A DNA stretch of 47,820 nucleotides from Actinomycetota bacterium (GTDB lineage: Bacteria; Actinomycetota; Acidimicrobiia; Acidimicrobiales; VFJN01), in the NCBI GenBank assembly GCA_009886035.1, contig VFJN01000037.1, forward strand, positions 1-47,820, given 5' to 3'. A program made the translations under genes and the position numbers. Under the pieces are notes generated by a model, which saw only the letters and a program-made list of their open reading frames with translations, did not search any database and had not been told where the DNA came from. Positions 8,680-15,594 of this stretch are shown piece after piece. Positions within the stretch are counted from its first letter, which is position 1, and each line of letters starts with the position of its first letter.

Positions 8680-10962
8680 CTAGAGGTTGTTGATGGCGGT
8701 GGTGACGTTGGCGAGGGGAAGATCGCCGGACCACCACAGGGGATCAGCCGGCAACCCAGGGTTGTAGAAGTGCATGTCGTCGCGTCCATCACCATCGAAG
8801 TCCCCGGCCTCCGGTACATACGAACCGTAGATTTGGCGAACAGGCGCGTCGGTGAAAGTTCCTGTCTCGGACGCGAGCCAGAGGTAGTCACGGCTCGCAC
8901 CAGAGGCGTAGAAGAGGATGTCGGTGTGGCCGTCGCCGTTGTAGTCGCCACTGACCGGGAGGTAGGAACCGAGGACCTGCCGGGTCTCGGTGACGCGGAA
9001 GATGGCACCGGGCCCGCCCCGCCAGCGCGACTCCGGGGTGGACCCGGCACCGTAGAAGAAAATATCGTCGCATCCGTCCCCGTCCTCGTCTCCCTCGATG
9101 GGCGTGTAGGTGCCGAGGACTTGGCGAGTTGCCAGGGGTGTGAAGGCCGAGTTCTTTCCGATCCACAGACTGTCGGTGGCCGGACCACGGGCGTAGAAGT
9201 AGATGTCGGTGGTGCCATCGCAGTCGAAGTCGCCGGGGATGGGCGTGTAGGCGCCGAACACCTGGCGAACCGGCACCGAGGTAAACCGGCCTACTCCCGA
9301 AGCGAGCAAGAGGTAGTCGGTGGCGGGACCAGGGGCGTAGAAGTAGATGTCGGTGGTGTCGTTGCCGTCATAGTCGCCGGGGATGGGCGTGTAGGTGCCC
9401 GTGACCGATGGGGCTGTGATCGCGCTCGGGTGGTGCTGCTCATCGCCGAGAAAAAGGGACTCCGAAACGGCACCGGGATGGATCATCAGGAGGTCGTCAG
9501 CCGGGTGGCCGTCGAATTGACCCACCACCGGCGTGCCTCGCTCGGTGCTCGGTGCCGGAGTGGGGAGCACCGGCACGTTGGTGGCCACCGTGGCCGCTCC
9601 CGCACCCACGGTCGTCCCCCCAGGAGTGGAAATCACCCCCACGATGTCGGTGTCGTAGGTCGTGTACCCGGGGTAGGACCCCCGCATCCATAACAGCGCG
9701 TGCGCACCGTTCAAGGCGGCCAGCACCGGGCGTAGGTTATCGATCGTGGAATCGCGGGTAAGCGCCGTCCATGTCCAGATCCCTTCGGCTTGACGGCCGT
9801 CCCACAGCTCCCAGTGGCGTTGCTGATCCGCTACCGAAACCAGGGGAGCGCCGGTAACCGGATCGGCGTTGGTCGAGATGACCAGGTGCGTGGGGTCGGC
9901 TGGATCCAGCGCCGCTAGCCCCGTGTAGTCCTCCTCCTCAGCGGTGAGCGCGGTACCGGCGTAAGCCACTTCGGCGGTCTGCCAGGTAGTGCCATCCCAG
10001 GAGCCGTACCAGTAGCGATGATCAGTCACGGAGTGGCGCACCGAGAAGACAATCGTTGGTTGTCCGGTGATCGGGTCGTCTTGAATCCCTGACACCCAGG
10101 CCCGTTCACTGCCGGTAGGAGACCACACTCGGGTAAGTGCGGTCACCGGAAGGGTGGCACCGAGGGGTCCGAGTAACGTTCCGTCCGACCGGTAGACCCG
10201 CCCGGTTTTGATGTAGCCGTGGTAGATGGATGTCTGCTCGTCCCGGGGGTGGGTTGCCGTGGCGATGAGGTCGACACGGCCATCTCCATCGGCCGCATAC
10301 TGCACGTACGGGCGGCCATTGATGAGGTCGGTTGGGTCGCGCAGTATGGGTCCGATGTCCTCCCAACTGCGTCCGACATCGGTGGATACCAGGGCCGACG
10401 CATCGAATCGATCGCCCCGATAAAAGTTGTAGAGCACCGCTTCACCGGCCGCTCCGGTACTCGACACCAACCGGCTGTAGGTGGTGTTTCCCCCGGCTGG
10501 AATGGAAGGAAGCAGCAGCCACGACCCATCGGTGCGGCGGCGTTGCTGGTGGATCAGGCCGTCCCGGTTGTGACGAGACCAAGCGGTGGTCACTTCTCCG
10601 TTGGGCGCCGCATAAATCGAGGGGTTGGCGTGGTCATCGCTCTCGGCCACCCCCAAGCCCACGAGCCGGCGGGCCCCGGTGGCGAGGGTGAACTCGCCGA
10701 CCATCGAGGTTCCCGGCGGGAGTCGTCGGGCATAACGGCTGGCCACTGCGCCGGTATAGAGCGTCGTGCCGTCGCTGGAGAACTGCGCCCGCTCGTCGGA
10801 GAACCAACTCCAGCCGGCATCGGGAATCACGGTGGTGGTGCCGGTGGGGACCACGTTGATCCTCGGCTCGGCCGCCGATGCCCTGGCCGTCGAGCGGACA
10901 ACGGGAAGGGTCGCCAGCAAGACGAGTAAGGCGAGGCCGCGCCAACGGGGAGTAGAGCTCAT
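8680..10962 (-). CDS. Secreted BNR-type and FG-GAP repeat protein
   Basis: A 760-residue exported protein. A Sec-type signal peptide (about residues 1-31, hydrophobic ALLVLLATLPVV, then an Ala-rich cleavage region) leads into a BNR_4-like region. That region contains GWSWFSDERAQFSSDGTTLY and SDDHANPSIYAAPNGEVTTA, typical of beta-propeller proteins related to sialidases and polysaccharide lyases. From about residue 475 there are six repeats of about 48 residues, each with YxPIPGDYDGxxxTDIYFY-like sequence. Their DxDxxxxD loops match calcium-binding FG-GAP/VCBS blades. The start overlaps the upstream gene stop by four bases (ATGA), so it is translationally coupled to the MauA-like operon. It may bind or trim an extracellular glycan; no catalytic residues were identified. 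Confidence 0.8.
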   Translation of the reverse strand: MSSTPRWRGLALLVLLATLPVVRSTARASAAEPRINVVPTGTTTVIPDAGWSWFSDERAQFSSDGTTLYTGAVASRYARRLPPGTSMVGEFTLATGARRLVGLGVAESDDHANPSIYAAPNGEVTTAWSRHNRDGLIHQQRRRTDGSWLLLPSIPAGGNTTYSRLVSSTGAAGEAVLYNFYRGDRFDASALVSTDVGRSWEDIGPILRDPTDLINGRPYVQYAADGDGRVDLIATATHPRDEQTSIYHGYIKTGRVYRSDGTLLGPLGATLPVTALTRVWSPTGSERAWVSGIQDDPITGQPTIVFSVRHSVTDHRYWYGSWDGTTWQTAEVAYAGTALTAEEEDYTGLAALDPADPTHLVISTNADPVTGAPLVSVADQQRHWELWDGRQAEGIWTWTALTRDSTIDNLRPVLAALNGAHALLWMRGSYPGYTTYDTDIVGVISTPGGTTVGAGAATVATNVPVLPTPAPSTERGTPVVGQFDGHPADDLLMIHPGAVSESLFLGDEQHHPSAITAPSVTGTYTPIPGDYDGNDTTDIYFYAPGPATDYLLLASGVGRFTSVPVRQVFGAYTPIPGDFDCDGTTDIYFYARGPATDSLWIGKNSAFTPLATRQVLGTYTPIEGDEDGDGCDDIFFYGAGSTPESRWRGGPGAIFRVTETRQVLGSYLPVSGDYNGDGHTDILFYASGASRDYLWLASETGTFTDAPVRQIYGSYVPEAGDFDGDGRDDMHFYNPGLPADPLWWSGDLPLANVTTAINNL
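9190..9405. repeat. Near-identical 144-base tandem units in the FG-GAP coding region
   Basis: The 25-base string beginning GGCGTAGAAGTAGATGTCGG starts at about 9190 and again at about 9334. The string CGCCGGGGATGGGCGTGTAG follows in both copies. The 144-base period equals one 48-residue repeat. Neighbouring units at 8900-9190 are recognisable but more diverged, so these two look like the most recent duplication. Confidence 0.7.
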
Positions 10963-11453
10963 GATTTTGGGACGATGGATATCGTTTGCACGACGGCGTG
11001 GGCCGAGCGCACGAGGGGACCCCGGGTGACATGGTGGCCCACGACGACGTAGAGGCAGAACGGCCGCCCCGCCACCTGGAAGAACCTTTGAAACCCAGAC
11101 ATGCCGGGCATGGCCCGTTGCATGCTCTCCGGCGAGAAATCGGCCACGCCGACACTCGGCAAACCCTCACGGCGGAACAGGGCGGTGGCGGCGGCCTCCG
11201 GTTCATGTTCGAGGAGGCAGATGAGAATGTCTGATCCCCCCATCACCTCAACGGCTCCGGAGCCGTAGTCGCCTCGCTCGGCAGGCAGGGCGAAACTGCC
11301 GGCATGCAGGACCGAGCCGGCGCTGGGGGTGGCAGCGAGCGGCGCCAGGGGGCTGGCCGAGCGGGAGGTGAGTTCGCCGCCCGCCGAGCGAATCTGGGCG
11401 TCCCACCGGCGGGGTAGATCGATGGAGATCCCGGAGTTGGCGAGCCGGATCAT
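10959..11453 (-). CDS. Conserved-looking 164-residue protein of unknown function
   Basis: I do not recognise a characterised family. The protein has no signal peptide or clear membrane helix, so it is probably cytoplasmic. It opens with ISIDLPRRWDAQI. A middle block reads HAGSFALPAERGDYGSGAVE, and a later one SGFQRFFQVAGRPFCLYVVV with a single cysteine. The stop overlaps the start of the BNR/FG-GAP gene, and its own ATG overlaps the stop of the MauD-like gene, both as ATGA. It is therefore made together with the MauA-like and MauD-like proteins. Coupling on both sides suggests a dedicated accessory role, which is inference. Confidence 0.75.
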   Translation of the reverse strand: MIRLANSGISIDLPRRWDAQIRSAGGELTSRSASPLAPLAATPSAGSVLHAGSFALPAERGDYGSGAVEVMGGSDILICLLEHEPEAAATALFRREGLPSVGVADFSPESMQRAMPGMSGFQRFFQVAGRPFCLYVVVGHHVTRGPLVRSAHAVVQTISIVPKS

Positions 11454-12262
11454 GGGGCGCCGTCCTCGATTCCCCCGTGCGATGGGTGGGGTTCGGGGTA
11501 GAGGCTGGGGTGGCCCGGCTCGATGCCCGCCGCCTGCATCTCGCTATCGACCCAATCGGCGCGGTCCTGGCCGCCCAGGCGGGCGAGGCGGTTGTGGTCG
11601 TCGCTCCGAGCCAGTCCTGCATCGGCGATAGCCCGACCGAGGAGGTCGCGCACCTGGTCCCAGGAGGTTCCGGATCCTTCGCCCACCACTGTCCCTGAAG
11701 GTCCGTCGACCAATAAGAAATAGGGCGACACCGGGACGCGGTAGTCGTCCCAGGCGGCGCTGGTCATGATCGTGACGATGGCCTTGGGGGCGAGGTCGGC
11801 CACGGCGGCGGCTGATTCGGCCTCGGGGCCGTTGGTCACGATCACTACCCGCGTGTCCGGCCCGGGTAGTTCGGGGCCGCCGGGAGCGGCGAGGGCTTCC
11901 CAGAACACTCCGCAGGTGCCGCAACCCGACGAAAGGAACGCCAACACGGTGGCGTGGCCCACTCCCGTGACCGCCACCCGGGCGGCCCCCCCGAGCGGAA
12001 GTTCGCCGGTGAGGTCCACCGCGTCGCCCATGGGCGCGTTCTCATCACGGGGTCGAGGTACCCCCTCGCTGGTGCGCATCGGCGCTCGATTCGATACGGC
12101 AGGGGTGCGACGCCGCGCCGCGGGTGCGGCAACGCCGTCCTCGAGGTTCACCCCGAGATCATGCAAGGCCCGCAGGATCTCGGCATGGGAGCGCAGGAGG
12201 CCGATCACGAGCACGCCGAGGAGAGCCACCACCAACGCCAATGCCACGACGAGAGCAGCCAT
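11450..12262 (-). CDS. MauD-like membrane-anchored thioredoxin-fold protein
   Basis: A 270-residue protein. One N-terminal helix (residues 3-23) anchors it and puts the rest outside the membrane. A linker follows, then a thioredoxin-like domain with LAFLSSGCGTCGVFW; the CxxC cysteines are 114 and 117. PVSPYFLLVDG contains the cis-proline region. The arrangement resembles MauD and TlpA proteins, which handle disulfides in exported proteins. In methylamine dehydrogenase systems MauD helps the cysteine-rich light chain fold. It lies directly downstream of the MauA-like gene. ATG 12262 is preferred over the adjacent GTG at 12265 because a GAAGG ribosome site is well placed. Confidence 0.78.
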   Translation of the reverse strand: MAALVVALALVVALLGVLVIGLLRSHAEILRALHDLGVNLEDGVAAPAARRRTPAVSNRAPMRTSEGVPRPRDENAPMGDAVDLTGELPLGGAARVAVTGVGHATVLAFLSSGCGTCGVFWEALAAPGGPELPGPDTRVVIVTNGPEAESAAAVADLAPKAIVTIMTSAAWDDYRVPVSPYFLLVDGPSGTVVGEGSGTSWDQVRDLLGRAIADAGLARSDDHNRLARLGGQDRADWVDSEMQAAGIEPGHPSLYPEPHPSHGGIEDGAP

Positions 12263-12272
12263 CACGTCGCCT

Positions 12273-13613
12273 TCAGCTGACTGGCCATGACGTCCCGAAC
12301 TTGACGGTGATCACCGATGCATCGTCGAGTGACCGACGCAGATACCACGTGCCCTCCGCCGGTCGGTAAAGGCCCAGGCTCACCGTGCCGAGGTCGTGCC
12401 AATCGCCCACCACCGGCAGGTCGCCCGGCTGGCCGAAGGAGATCACCCGGGCAGTGGAGGAGGGTTGGAGAGTGTTATTGAGATGCCACTCGCCGTTGCG
12501 AAATATGCCGATGCCGTCGATGCCATCGTTGTCCCAGTCGCCCACCACGGGGATGTCGCCCGCCAGGAGGCCGTAGCGCACCACACGCACCGTGGAGGGG
12601 TACTCCAGGTTTTCGCTCAGGTGCCAATATCCACCAGTGCGGAAGATGCCGAGTGAGTCGCGGCCGTCCCCGTTCCAATCTCCCGCCACCGGGATGTCGC
12701 CGACCTGTTGCCCGTAGCGGGCACTCACCAGGAAGGTGCTGGCGGGGCCGACCTGATTCGACAGGTGCCACACGCTGTTGCGGAAGATTCCCACGCCGGT
12801 TGCCCCGTCACCGTTCCAGTCGCCGACGACGGGCCGATCGCCGGGTTGGAGCCCATAGGTGAAGGGGGCCACGGGGCCAAAATCAGCGGTCTGGCGGATT
12901 GTCCAGAGGTGGGTGAGGTTGTCGTAGAAGCCGATGCCGGATTTACCGGTTCCATCCCAGTTGCCCGCCACCGGATAGATGGGTGGTGGTGGCAGTGGCA
13001 CCTGGAGACACGGCCGGTTGTGGCTGGCGGTGTTGTTGTCGGTGCGCACGGCCGCGCTGGAGCAGGTCGGCTCGATCTTCCAGGGTTCGGTGCAGGTAAC
13101 CACCCGGCACAGGATCGGACCGATGCAGGCGTAGGAGTTGTTGCAGTTGCCGTAGCGGAACGACGTGCAACCAGCCTTGCGGTGGTCACAGCGGCCGTTG
13201 GCACAGCCACAGGCGGTTCCGTTGCAGGTGCCGCTGCACAGCCCCGAGCCTCCGCACCCGCACAACCAGCCGCAGGGTTTGTGGCAGTCCATGTAGTACC
13301 GGGCGGCTCCGCCACAAAACGTGGACCCGTCGGCCTTCCACCAGCCGCCGGTGAGCGATCCGGTGGGGCAGGTGTTGGTGCCGTAGATGGCGCAGCAGAA
13401 CTCGGTGTATCCGTCGCAGCACAGCGAGCCGCACACGCACCCCTGGCCCTGGCAGTTGCACGTGGCGGCGTAGGCGCTCTGGGGGCGCAGGAGAAAGTCG
13501 GCGGGGGCGGTGACCAGCGCCGTGCCCACCATGGCGGAACGGGCCAGAAAACTTCGCCGGTCAATGCGACGGGCAACCGCATCGCCCGCTCGGGCTAGGA
13601 GGCGAGGGGCCAT
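12273..13613 (-). CDS. Tat-exported MauA-like cysteine-rich protein fused to FG-GAP-like repeats
   Basis: A 446-residue protein in three parts. Residues 1-50 are a twin-arginine signal (Arg19-Arg20-Ser-Phe-Leu, then a hydrophobic stretch and an Ala-x-Ala site). Residues 51-202 hold 26 cysteines and resemble methylamine dehydrogenase light chain: TNTCPTGSLTGGWWKADG and ARYYMDCHKPCG match the MauA region around the first TTQ tryptophan. Residues 213-446 are five repeats of about 46 residues (VVGDWNGDGxxxxGIFR then WHL) resembling calcium-binding beta-propeller blades. A proline run (VPLPPPPIYP) joins the halves. The position equivalent to the second TTQ tryptophan appears to be Ala162, so quinone cofactor formation is doubtful. 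It is the first gene of a four-gene operon and is divergent from an LpdA-like gene. Confidence 0.8.
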   Translation of the reverse strand: MAPRLLARAGDAVARRIDRRSFLARSAMVGTALVTAPADFLLRPQSAYAATCNCQGQGCVCGSLCCDGYTEFCCAIYGTNTCPTGSLTGGWWKADGSTFCGGAARYYMDCHKPCGWLCGCGGSGLCSGTCNGTACGCANGRCDHRKAGCTSFRYGNCNNSYACIGPILCRVVTCTEPWKIEPTCSSAAVRTDNNTASHNRPCLQVPLPPPPIYPVAGNWDGTGKSGIGFYDNLTHLWTIRQTADFGPVAPFTYGLQPGDRPVVGDWNGDGATGVGIFRNSVWHLSNQVGPASTFLVSARYGQQVGDIPVAGDWNGDGRDSLGIFRTGGYWHLSENLEYPSTVRVVRYGLLAGDIPVVGDWDNDGIDGIGIFRNGEWHLNNTLQPSSTARVISFGQPGDLPVVGDWHDLGTVSLGLYRPAEGTWYLRRSLDDASVITVKFGTSWPVS

Positions 13614-13622
13614 TGAACCCCC

Positions 13623-13628
13623 ACGCTA
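13623..13628 (-). promoter_or_regulatory. -10 box TAGCGT of the MauA-like operon
   Basis: TAGCGT on the bottom strand is nine bases before the ATG at 13613. It lies in an 83-base divergent region shared with the LpdA-like gene. Confidence 0.35.
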
Positions 13629-13684
13629 GCGCAGCCACGGGGGGCTCTGAGCGCGGGGGCGACGGGGGAGAGGCGCTGATTCAC

Positions 13685-13690
13685 TAGCCT
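13685..13690 (+). promoter_or_regulatory. -10 box TAGCCT of the LpdA-like gene
   Basis: The top strand reads TAGCCT-TCGGGC-ATG, a six-base spacing to the start codon at 13697 that suggests leaderless transcription. Confidence 0.5.
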
Positions 13691-13696
13691 TCGGGC

Positions 13697-15055
13697 ATGA
13701 CTGTGAGGTTCGTGATCATCGGTGGTGGGCCCGCCGGTAACACCGCGGCTACTCGCGCCGCCAGCTTCGGCGCCGAGGTGACCGTGATCGAGCGCGACAT
13801 CATCGGCGGCGCGGCGCATCTCTGGGACTGCATTCCTTCCAAGGCCATGATCGCCACCGGTGGGGCGCTGGCCGCGGTACGGCGGGCACCGGAAATGGGA
13901 CTCACGCCCGGCCCCGTGGGAGTGGATGCCGGGGCGCTGCGCCAACGGATCGAGGTCATTTCCGAAAAAATCGAGCACGACACCCGGCAACTCCTCGAGA
14001 GCCAGGGGGTGCGGATCCTGCGGGGAAGCGGATGTTTGGTGGGACCGCACCAGGTGGTGGCTACCACCGCCGACGGGCCGATCGACATCGAAGCCGATGC
14101 CATTCTTCTTGCCACCGGGAGTCGTCCGCGTCTTCCCGATTGGGCCGAGGTGGACGGCCACCGGGTGCTTTCCACCCGGCACGCCTATCCGCCCCGGGAG
14201 TGGCCCGAGCACCTCGTGGTGATCGGGTCGGGGGTGAGTGGTGTGGAGTTCGTCCACATGTTCTCGGCACTGGGGAGTGAGGTCACTCTCATTGCGTCAC
14301 GGCAGCAGGTGCTGCCGGGGAAAGACCCCGAGGTGGCTGCCGCCCTGGAAGACGAACTGCTGGCCCGGGGGGTCACCTTGCTCAAGGGGGCACGGGCGGT
14401 GGGGATCGATCGGCACGCCGACACCCTTACGGTGCGGTGTGACGATGGCCGAGCGGTGAGTGGATCCCACGCCCTCATGGCCATCGGATCTCTCCCGAAT
14501 AGCGAAGGGCTGGGCTTGGCGGCGGCGGGCGTAATCGCGGCGGGTGGGTACGTACCGATCGACTCAGACTGTGCCACCAACGTGCCCCACATCTACGCCG
14601 CCGGTGACCTTTCGGGGAAACTCCCACTGTCGTCGGTGGCTTCGATGCAGGGCCGCCGGATCGCCGAGAAGGTGATGGGCTATCCCTCCGGCCTGCACCG
14701 AACACTGGACTACGACAAGGCGGCCTCGGCTATCTTCACTGTTCCCGAGATCGCCGATGTGGGCTTGGCGGAGGCGGATGCCTTTGCGCAAGGTCGGAAG
14801 GTGCGGGTCACCAAGGTCCCGTTTTCGGCATCACCCAAGGCCCTGATCGAAAGCCATTCGCGGGGGTTTGTGAAACTGGTGAGCGATCCGGCGACCGGCA
14901 TCGTGTTGGGTGGATCGGTGGTGGGCCGCCACGCCGCCGAATTGATCGCAGTGGTGGCGGTGGCGGTCACCAATGGCCTGCGAGTCGTGGACATCGTGGA
15001 CAGTCTCCTCGTGCACCCCTCCCTGGCGGAAGCGTTGGCCGAGGCGGCGGAATAG
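13697..15055 (+). CDS. lpdA: LpdA-like flavoprotein, NAD(P)H-quinone reductase type
   Basis: A 452-residue member of the pyridine nucleotide-disulfide oxidoreductase family. The FAD site is VIIGGGPAGNTAA (residues 6-18), the NAD(P) site is VVIGSGVSGVEFVHMFSALG, and the second FAD motif is IYAAGDLSGKLPLSS. In true disulfide reductases the redox pair is CxxxxC. Here the segment is GGAAHLWDCIPSK, so the first cysteine is Ala40 and only Cys45 remains. That substitution and the overall pattern match mycobacterial LpdA (Rv3303c), which reduces quinones rather than disulfides. The C-terminal His-Pro motif (HPSLAEAL) is kept. It is divergent from the MauA-like gene and five bases upstream of a MauE-like gene. 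Confidence 0.85.
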   Translation: MTVRFVIIGGGPAGNTAATRAASFGAEVTVIERDIIGGAAHLWDCIPSKAMIATGGALAAVRRAPEMGLTPGPVGVDAGALRQRIEVISEKIEHDTRQLLESQGVRILRGSGCLVGPHQVVATTADGPIDIEADAILLATGSRPRLPDWAEVDGHRVLSTRHAYPPREWPEHLVVIGSGVSGVEFVHMFSALGSEVTLIASRQQVLPGKDPEVAAALEDELLARGVTLLKGARAVGIDRHADTLTVRCDDGRAVSGSHALMAIGSLPNSEGLGLAAAGVIAAGGYVPIDSDCATNVPHIYAAGDLSGKLPLSSVASMQGRRIAEKVMGYPSGLHRTLDYDKAASAIFTVPEIADVGLAEADAFAQGRKVRVTKVPFSASPKALIESHSRGFVKLVSDPATGIVLGGSVVGRHAAELIAVVAVAVTNGLRVVDIVDSLLVHPSLAEALAEAAE

Positions 15056-15060
15056 GGCCG

Positions 15061-15594
15061 ATGCCTGCCCTCACCGCCCCCGCCCTCGTGGCCGCCGCGC
15101 TGCTGGCCCTTGCCGGGGCCCAGAAGCTCCTGGATCCCATCATGACCGTGGGCGCCTTGCGGGCCCTGGGGCTGCCGGCCCGGTCGTGGTGGGTGCGGGT
15201 GGGTTCAGGGGTCGAACTGGGGCTTGGGCTGGCGGCCATCACGGTGGGCGGAGCCCTGGTGTGGTCGCTGGTGGCGCTGAGTTACGGGGCGTTCGGCGTG
15301 TTCGTGGTGCTGGCCCGGCGGAGCGGCACCATGATCGGGTCCTGCGGGTGCTTCGGACGGGATGAAACACCGCCGCATCCAATCCACGTGGCGCTGGATG
15401 TCTTCTTGGCGGGCGTGGCGGTGGTCATGGCGGGGTGGTCTTCGGCGCCGCCGCTGGCGGGGTTGGTCGCTTCCCCGGGCTTAGCGGTGGTCATCGTGAC
15501 GCTCTCGGCCCTCGCGTTGGTGTTGGTGTACGCCGCCTTCGTCGATCTTCCGCGGGCTCTGAGCGTGGCGCGAACCGCCGGGGTCAGTCGATAA
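15061..15594 (+). CDS. MauE-like (DoxX-related) membrane protein
   Basis: A 177-residue integral membrane protein with about five hydrophobic segments, starting LVAAALLALAGAQKLLDP. The loop GSCGCFGRDE places Cys95 and Cys97 between helices, a hallmark of MauE-like proteins. In methylamine dehydrogenase systems MauE acts with MauD in forming the light-chain disulfides. It follows the LpdA-like gene by five bases and is probably co-transcribed with it. Together with the MauD-like and MauA-like genes across the divergent promoter it completes a MauA/D/E-like set. Its last 11 bases overlap the convergent accA gene. Confidence 0.8.
   Translation: MPALTAPALVAAALLALAGAQKLLDPIMTVGALRALGLPARSWWVRVGSGVELGLGLAAITVGGALVWSLVALSYGAFGVFVVLARRSGTMIGSCGCFGRDETPPHPIHVALDVFLAGVAVVMAGWSSAPPLAGLVASPGLAVVIVTLSALALVLVYAAFVDLPRALSVARTAGVSR

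Noticed and set aside
12390-12960. Repetitive stretch considered as CRISPR or tandem DNA repeat
   Set aside because: The periodicity is about 138 bases and matches the 46-residue FG-GAP-like repeats of the encoded protein. There are no short identical repeats with unique spacers.
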